Shown here: piece after piece, positions 59,449-64,000 of the stretch | How the letters are laid out: each line of letters opens with the position of its first letter | Numbering within the stretch: the stretch's first letter is position 1 | Assembly (NCBI RefSeq): GCF_000716605.1 | Contig: NZ_JNXE01000013.1 | Coordinates: 1 to 64,000, forward strand | From: Streptomyces sp. NRRL F-525 | GTDB lineage: Bacteria > Actinomycetota > Actinomycetes > Streptomycetales > Streptomycetaceae | Length of the DNA: 64,000 nt | Reading direction: 5' to 3' | Position numbers and translations under genes: made by a program | The notes under the pieces: model-generated | The model's database searches: none | Seen by the model: only the letters and a program-made list of their open reading frames with translations | What the model was told of the DNA's origin: nothing

Positions 59449-59658
59449 GTGACGAGTCTTCCCGGAGGCAGTGACACCAGCGCCTTCACCACGGAACCGC
59501 GGTCCCTCGTGTGCGCCCGCTGCGGCACCAGGTCCGAAGACCCACAGCCCACCTGGACCTGCTCCGTGGAGAACGGAACCCGGCACTACTTCTGCGACAC
59601 CTGCGCCAGAGAGAACCTCAGGGCGATCGAGGGACGGCTGGACTCGGCCTGGTGGTAG
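59449..59658 (+). CDS. Small zinc-ribbon-like protein, 69 aa
   Basis: GTG 59449. Two Cys-x2-Cys pairs (LVCARCGTR and FCDTCARE), plus a Cys in WTCSVENG, form a likely treble-clef or ribbon zinc site; the C-terminal helix ends RAIEGRLDSAWW. Function unknown. It is separated from wblC by the terminator and is convergent with the ABC1 kinase gene. Too short for catalysis; a structural or adaptor role is plausible. Confidence 0.78.
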   Translation: MTSLPGGSDTSAFTTEPRSLVCARCGTRSEDPQPTWTCSVENGTRHYFCDTCARENLRAIEGRLDSAWW

Positions 59659-59664
59659 GCCGTA

Positions 59665-59691
59665 CGCGCGCCGTCAGCTGGTCGGCGCGCG
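59665..59691. terminator. Hairpin between convergent genes
   Basis: CGCGCGCCG at 59665-59673 pairs with CGGCGCGCG at 59683-59691 (9-nt loop), between stops at 59658 and 59708. Confidence 0.6.
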
Positions 59692-59707
59692 CCACCCGCG
59701 GCTCGGC

Positions 59708-61096
59708 TCACGCCTCCGCCGCGGGATCCTCCTCGTCCAGGAACTCCTCGTACTCGTCCGGGTCCTCCGGTACGAACCCCGGCAGCCACTCCTCCAGCTC
59801 ATCGCGCAGCCGCACCGTCGCACCCAACTGGCACAGCACGCCGATTGTGCTCAATGTCACCCGGTGTATCAGGAGATACGCCGGAGGCAGGTTGAGCTGC
59901 TTGCCCAACTGGTGGGCGGGGGAGCGGGGGTCGGCGATCCGGGCGGCCTGGCTGCGCATCCAGCCGCGGCTGAAGGTGAACGCGTCGACCTGGGCCGGCT
60001 CGATGATCGGCACGAGGTAGTCGAGGACGGCGTCGGGGTCCAGCTCTATCGACTCCTTGACGAAGCCCTCCGTGCGCAGCAGTTCGTAGACCGCCTCGGC
60101 GTCGCCGTCGAGGGTCATGCGCAGAGAGTCGCCGATGGGCGTCGGCAGACCGCCGGGGAGGCGGTCGACCGTGCCGAAGTCCAGGACGCCAAGACGCCAG
60201 TCGCCCTTGCCGTCCGGATCGGCGGGCAGCAGACGGAAGTTGCCCGGATGCGGGTCCGCGTGGAGAAGACCCGTACGGGCCGGACCGGAGAAGAGGAAGC
60301 GGGCCAGGAGCTGGCCTGCCCGGTCACGCTGCTCCTCGGTGCCGTCGGCGATCACCTCCGACAGCGGGATCCCGTCGATCCACTCCGTGACCAGGACCTG
60401 GTCGCACTGGTGGACCACGGCGGGCACCACGACGTCCGGGTCGCCCTCGAACTCCTCCGCGTGCGCCTGCTGGGCCTGCGCCTCCAAGCCGTAGTCCAGT
60501 TCCTCGGAGACCCGGTCACGGAGCTCGGCGATGAGGGGCTTGATGTCCATCCCGGGGATGAGCGGGCCCAACAGGCGGGCGAATCGGCTCAGTTGGGTCA
60601 GGTCGGACAGGAGGGCCTCGCCGGCGCCCGGGTACTGCACCTTGACCGCGACCTCACGGCCGTCGTGCCACACCGCCCGGTGCACCTGGCCGATCGACGC
60701 GGCCGCCGCGGGCTTGTCCTCGAACTCCAGGAACAGCTCCCGCCAGTCCTCGCCGAGCCGCTCCGCCAGCACACCGTGCACTGTGCGCGTCGGCATCGGC
60801 GGCGCCGCCTCCTGGAGCTTGGTCAGCGCGGCGCGGTAGGGACCGGCGACCTCCTCGGGCAGCGCCGACTCGAAGACGGACAGCGCCTGCCCGAACTTCA
60901 TCGCACCGCCCTTGAGCTCGCCGAGCACCTTGAACAGCTGCTCCGCCGTGCGCTGTTGCAGCTCGCGGCCGACGATCTCCGCGGACTCGCCCACGATCCG
61001 TTTCCCGAGCCCCCACGTCGCTCTCCCGGCGAAGCCGAGCGGGAGCGCGGCGAGCTTGGCGGTGCGGGTGACCGCCTTGCGGGGAAGATCAGACAT
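59708..61096 (-). CDS. ABC1/UbiB/AarF-family atypical kinase
   Basis: 462 residues from ATG 61096 (GGAGGG just upstream). Hallmarks: the KxGQ motif in LKGGAMKFGQALSVF, ASIGQVHRAVW (Ala-rich loop), VAVKVQYPG with the catalytic Lys, EELDYGLEAQ, the catalytic loop LLHADPHPGNF and VLDFGTVDRL. An acidic tail (EDPDEYEEFLDEEDP) ends the protein. UbiB-type proteins are ATPases linked to isoprenoid quinone metabolism; the actinobacterial target is unknown. Its start overlaps the upstream ThiF-like gene by 8 bases, so the pair is translationally coupled. Linked to whiB7 in mycobacteria also (recalled). Confidence 0.93.
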   Translation of the reverse strand: MSDLPRKAVTRTAKLAALPLGFAGRATWGLGKRIVGESAEIVGRELQQRTAEQLFKVLGELKGGAMKFGQALSVFESALPEEVAGPYRAALTKLQEAAPPMPTRTVHGVLAERLGEDWRELFLEFEDKPAAAASIGQVHRAVWHDGREVAVKVQYPGAGEALLSDLTQLSRFARLLGPLIPGMDIKPLIAELRDRVSEELDYGLEAQAQQAHAEEFEGDPDVVVPAVVHQCDQVLVTEWIDGIPLSEVIADGTEEQRDRAGQLLARFLFSGPARTGLLHADPHPGNFRLLPADPDGKGDWRLGVLDFGTVDRLPGGLPTPIGDSLRMTLDGDAEAVYELLRTEGFVKESIELDPDAVLDYLVPIIEPAQVDAFTFSRGWMRSQAARIADPRSPAHQLGKQLNLPPAYLLIHRVTLSTIGVLCQLGATVRLRDELEEWLPGFVPEDPDEYEEFLDEEDPAAEA

Positions 61097-62315
61097 GCGC
61101 CCTCCAAGTCCCGGCCGGCCGGGCCGAGTCTGCCTTACGGCGCACATCCCTCGACGGCCGGTCCTCTCCCATTGTCGCGTGTCGATCCTCGTCCGTAGAG
61201 GTGTGTCCCTCCTTACCTTTCTTCGCACCCTTCTCCGCGGCTCCGCACGGGCAGCCGGAATGCGCCCAGACCGGTCGCGCGTGCCAGTGCAGACCGGGGA
61301 GCGAGACCTCCCACCGCGCGCCCGCGCTCGACGGCGACCGCCCGTCCAGGAAGGCGAGCGCGTGCGCGGCCGCGAGCCCGGCGACGGTCGTGGCCAGCGT
61401 CAGGTCGCACGGCCGTACCTGCGGCTGTCTGCCGGAGCGCCACTGCGCGACCAGACGCGGCCAGGTCGGATCGCGGTCGGTGCGCGCGTGGTGCAGGCAG
61501 CCCGCGCAGGACGTCTCGCCGGGCAGGACCAGCGGGCCCACGACTCCCGTGGCCTCCACCACACCGGCATACAGATGAGGGGTCCCCGAGACGATCAGGC
61601 CGGTGGCGGCGGCCGGGTCCGGCGCGTACACGGCGACGTCGTCACGAGGGGCGAGGATCACCAGCGAGAAACCGGGGTCGCTCTCCTCCGACGCGGCCCG
61701 CGAGGTCCGGCGGGGCGGACGGTCCGGTGCCGCCCGGCGTACCGCGCGGCGCGCCGCCTCGTCCCGGCGCTCGCCGACCGCCTCCGCGGGCAGTCCGCCC
61801 GGAGCGACGTCCCAGGGCTCGGTGTGACCGCCGTCGCGCACGTCGACCTCGCCGACGCCCGCGCCCGACAACAGCGCGGCCAGCACCGCGCCCACCCGGC
61901 CCGCGCCTCTCACCTGTACCCGCAGTTCGCGGCGCGCCGCCAGACGGCCCATCGACTCGCCCGGCTCACCGGTGATCAGGGAGAGCGACGCGAGGTCCGG
62001 GCGCAGCCGGTCGAGGACGTCCTTCTTCGCGCGGAGGGCATCGGCCGCGGGCCCGCCGCCCCTCGCGTCGTCGAGCAGTCCCGTGTGCGTCAGCCTCTCC
62101 ACCAGCTGGTCCACCTGGCCCTCGGGCAGATCCATCCGCCGGCCCTCCTCGCGCAGGAGGGGCAGCCCGCGCGTGCCGTTCAGCAGGTCCAGGAAATTGC
62201 CCGTCGCCGTGTCCATCGGGCCCAAAGTCAGCGCGTGCGCCGGTGTCATCCCGAACTGCACGGTGTGGAGATCGCGCCAGCCGCGCCGCAGCGCGGGCTT
62301 CACCATCGGATGCAT
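61089..62315 (-). CDS. ThiF/E1-like protein resembling RiPP cyclodehydratase partner
   Basis: 408 residues. An N-terminal ~110-residue region (LHTVQFGMTPAHALTLGPMD, PEGQVDQLVERLTHTGLLDD) resembles the leader-binding/winged helix of cyclodehydratase 'C' proteins. A degenerate Rossmann domain (VRGAGRVGAVLAALLSGAGVGEVDVRD) follows, with zinc-type Cys pairs SCAGCLHH and GCPCGA. The ATP-site Asp-x-Asp and Arg finger of true E1 enzymes are not evident. No YcaO gene or precursor peptide is adjacent. The C-terminal tail is charged and disordered. Coupled to the ABC1 kinase gene by an 8-base overlap. Confidence 0.82.
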   Translation of the reverse strand: MHPMVKPALRRGWRDLHTVQFGMTPAHALTLGPMDTATGNFLDLLNGTRGLPLLREEGRRMDLPEGQVDQLVERLTHTGLLDDARGGGPAADALRAKKDVLDRLRPDLASLSLITGEPGESMGRLAARRELRVQVRGAGRVGAVLAALLSGAGVGEVDVRDGGHTEPWDVAPGGLPAEAVGERRDEAARRAVRRAAPDRPPRRTSRAASEESDPGFSLVILAPRDDVAVYAPDPAAATGLIVSGTPHLYAGVVEATGVVGPLVLPGETSCAGCLHHARTDRDPTWPRLVAQWRSGRQPQVRPCDLTLATTVAGLAAAHALAFLDGRSPSSAGARWEVSLPGLHWHARPVWAHSGCPCGAAEKGAKKGKEGHTSTDEDRHATMGEDRPSRDVRRKADSARPAGTWRAHV

Positions 62316-62534
62316 GACAGGCCCCCGTAGCCCTTAGGAAGTACGTCCCGTGTGCCGGCGGAACCGTTCGGTGCTCCGCCTGCGATGCCAGCCTGCCCGG
62401 CCCGGGCGTCGGGTGCAGAAAGTTGTCCACAGGCTGTGGGATTCGTCGTACAAATCAAACGCTTGGTGGCGGATCGATACCGAAACCGCCCCGGAGTCGG
62501 GACTTCCCGCGTGTGCAGAGGGTAACGTCGTGGC

Positions 62535-63131
62535 GTGCCCGCCGACCCACTGCACAGCGCCGGAAAACCACAGCGCAGTACGACGAGCCAGCCGCCAGGC
62601 GGCTCGGGGGCGAGCGCGATCGAGGTCCGCAGGAGTGCGCGTCGGCGCAGAACGGTCTCCGCGTACCGCGAGGGCGATCGCACCGTCGTGCTCATCCCCG
62701 CCCGCATGTCCGAGGCGGAGGAGAAGCGCTGGGTCACCGTCATGCTCGACAAGCTGGCCGCCCAGGAAAGCAAACGCGTGCTGGGCGACGCCGAGCTGTC
62801 CGAGCGCGCCGAGCGACTGTCGGCCCAGTACTTCGACGGCCGCGCCCGGCCCACCTCCGTGCGCTGGGTGACCAACCAGAACACGCGCTGGGGCTCCTGC
62901 ACTCCCTCCGAGGGCAGCATCCGCCTCTCCCACCGGCTGCAGGGCATGCCCGAGTACGTCGTCGACTACGTGCTGCTGCACGAACTGGCGCATCTCCTGG
63001 TGCCCGGACACGGGCCGCGGTTCTGGCGGCTCCTGGAGGCGTATCCGCGCACCGAGCGGGCCAAGGGTTACCTCGAAGGCGTGGTCGCGGCCGAGCGGCT
63101 GCCCCATCCGCCGGGTGCCCGCGACGAGTGA
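62535..63131 (+). CDS. YgjP/WLM-type (M48-like) metallopeptidase
   Basis: 198 residues from GTG 62535. A disordered Ser/Arg N-terminus of ~35 residues precedes the domain. The zinc site is HELAHLLVPGHGPRFW (His-Glu-x2-His with a third His), and SVRWVTNQNTRWGSCTPSEGSIRLS is the DUF45 signature just before it. These are small cytosolic metal-dependent hydrolases of poorly known substrate. Divergent from the ThiF-like gene across 220 bases in which I see no further gene. Confidence 0.92.
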   Translation: MPADPLHSAGKPQRSTTSQPPGGSGASAIEVRRSARRRRTVSAYREGDRTVVLIPARMSEAEEKRWVTVMLDKLAAQESKRVLGDAELSERAERLSAQYFDGRARPTSVRWVTNQNTRWGSCTPSEGSIRLSHRLQGMPEYVVDYVLLHELAHLLVPGHGPRFWRLLEAYPRTERAKGYLEGVVAAERLPHPPGARDE

Positions 63132-63244
63132 GGCCCTCTTGTGGGGGATTGTGTACCGGGTCTGTACCGACTTCCTCCGGTGTCAGTGATTGCCGTTAGC
63201 CTGGCGCGACTCACTTGCATCGGGATGGGGGACGGTCGTTACGC

Positions 63245-64000
63245 ATGGCCAGGGAATTCCAACGCGGCCACAAGGCCAAGATCAGTGACCTCACCGCGGG
63301 CACGGATCTGTACGTAGGTGTGCAGATCACCGGCCCCGGGCTGACGTTCGACATCAGCTGCTTCGGCCTCGACGCCGAGGAACGGCTCTCGGACGACCGG
63401 TACTTCGTGTTCTTCAACCAGCCGAAGTCCCCCGAGGAGTCCATCCAGCTCCTGGGTCCCCAGGCGGGCGACTCGGAGTCCTTCCGGGTCACGCTCGACA
63501 AGATCCCGCCGCAGATCCACAAGCTGGCGTTCACGGCGACGCTCGACGGCGCCGGGCAGATGTCGCAGATCGCCCCCGGGTACGTCCGTATCGTCGCGGG
63601 CGGCGAGGAGGTGGCCCGCTACTCGTTCAACGGTTCGGAGTTCACCACCGAGCGGGCCGTGATGCTGGGGGACTTCTACCTGAAGGACGTCTGGCGGTTC
63701 GCCGCCGTCGGCCAGGGCTTCGACGGCGGCCTCGAAGCGCTGCTGAAGAACTTCGGCGGCGAGGTCGCGGAGGAGGCCCCCGAGCCGCAGCAGACGCAGC
63801 CCGCGCCGCCGCAGTCGGGTGCCGCCCCAGGCTTCGCCCCGCCCGCGTTCGGCGCCCCCGCCGCTCCGGCCCCCGCCCCCCAGCCCGTCCCGCAGGGGTA
63901 CACACCCCCGCCGGCGCCCGCGCCCTCCGTGCATGCCGCCCCGACCATCATCGCGCCCATGACCCCGCCCGGGGCGGGCACCGTGCCGCCCCCGGGTCCC
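63245..64000 (+). CDS. TerD-family protein, 3' end outside window
   Basis: ATG 63245; 252 codons are visible and the frame is still open at base 64000. The TerD domain covers residues ~1-180, with calcium-site features LTAGTDLYVGVQITGPGLTFDIS, DAEERLSDDRYFVFFNQPKSP and FTTERAVMLGDFYLKDVWRF. A Pro/Ala/Gln-rich linker begins at ~185 (APPQSGAAPGFAPPAFGAP), suggesting a further domain downstream. TerD proteins take part in calcium-dependent stress, tellurite or phage responses and, in streptomycetes, differentiation. Upstream 113 bases hold its promoter; no strong ribosome site. Confidence 0.92.
   Translation, partial: MAREFQRGHKAKISDLTAGTDLYVGVQITGPGLTFDISCFGLDAEERLSDDRYFVFFNQPKSPEESIQLLGPQAGDSESFRVTLDKIPPQIHKLAFTATLDGAGQMSQIAPGYVRIVAGGEEVARYSFNGSEFTTERAVMLGDFYLKDVWRFAAVGQGFDGGLEALLKNFGGEVAEEAPEPQQTQPAPPQSGAAPGFAPPAFGAPAAPAPAPQPVPQGYTPPPAPAPSVHAAPTIIAPMTPPGAGTVPPPGP

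Noticed and set aside
61089..63131. RiPP biosynthetic cluster around the ThiF-like gene
   Set aside because: No YcaO, dehydrogenase, transporter or precursor peptide is found next to it.

Overview
The window is chromosomal DNA of a high-GC actinomycete, almost certainly a Streptomyces. The evidence is very strong G/C bias at third codon positions, frequent GTG starts, mycothiol-type redox proteins, a WhiB regulator and family-specific genes (DUF3107, DUF3152, UvrD2, AdnAB). From memory, the gene order matches the S. coelicolor SCO5149-SCO5196 segment. Two blocks also match M. tuberculosis neighbourhoods: htrA-tatB-mrp-mgtE-corA (Rv1223-Rv1239 area) and rhlE-ferritin-DUF3107-TetR-DUF3152-moeZ-ATL-adnAB-nudC-mrx1-uvrD2-whiB7-ABC1 kinase (Rv3193-Rv3211 area). 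I see no tRNA, rRNA, insertion sequence, prophage or CRISPR array.

Layout. 0-12.9 kb: envelope and ion homeostasis genes (HtrA-like protease cut by the window edge, TatB, Mrp ATPase, DUF1003 protein, cytosolic MgtE-N/CBS protein, lipoprotein, CorA, SUFU-like protein, MFS exporter, PHP phosphatase). 12.9-25.2 kb: MarC, a 50-residue peptide divergent from a NYN nuclease-like gene, two alpha/beta hydrolases, a DEAD-box helicase with a long basic repeat tail and a probable CTG start, ferritin-like protein, DUF3107, TetR, and a DUF3152 zincin-like protein with a 20-copy 12-residue repeat.

25.2-36.8 kb looks accessory: DUF3152 and moeZ are neighbours in M. tuberculosis (recalled) but are separated here by two units. 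The first is an oligopeptide-type ABC operon preceded by a leaderless 30-codon ORF ending in two Cys codons, a probable cysteine-responsive attenuator. The second is a translationally coupled four-gene set (PelF/DUF3492-like glycosyltransferase, polytopic membrane protein, nucleotide-sugar epimerase, spherulin-4-like protein) that I read as a minimal Pel-like galactosaminoglycan locus. A 22-bp tandem palindromic repeat lies between them.

36.8-64 kb: MoeZ, two tandem secreted S33-type peptidases, a large membrane protein joining a kinase-like domain to an LPG-synthase-type membrane domain, an alkyltransferase-like protein, AdnA/AdnB, M20 dipeptidase, NudC, a methyltransferase, mycoredoxin and UvrD2. 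Then comes wblC, with a complete visible attenuation leader (AT-rich box plus promoter, 105-codon uORF, palindrome over the uORF stop, intrinsic terminator). The window ends with an ABC1-family kinase overlapping a ThiF-like gene, a YgjP-type metallopeptidase and a TerD protein cut by the window edge.

The second half is a DNA-repair and stress-resistance neighbourhood: three UvrD-family helicases within 13 kb, an ATL protein, NAD(H) hydrolysis, a mycothiol redoxin and the WblC antibiotic-response regulator. No single large unknown system is obvious. The best candidates for new biology are the Pel-like locus, the leaderless Cys leader peptide, the helicase repeat tail and the small uncharacterised ORFs.
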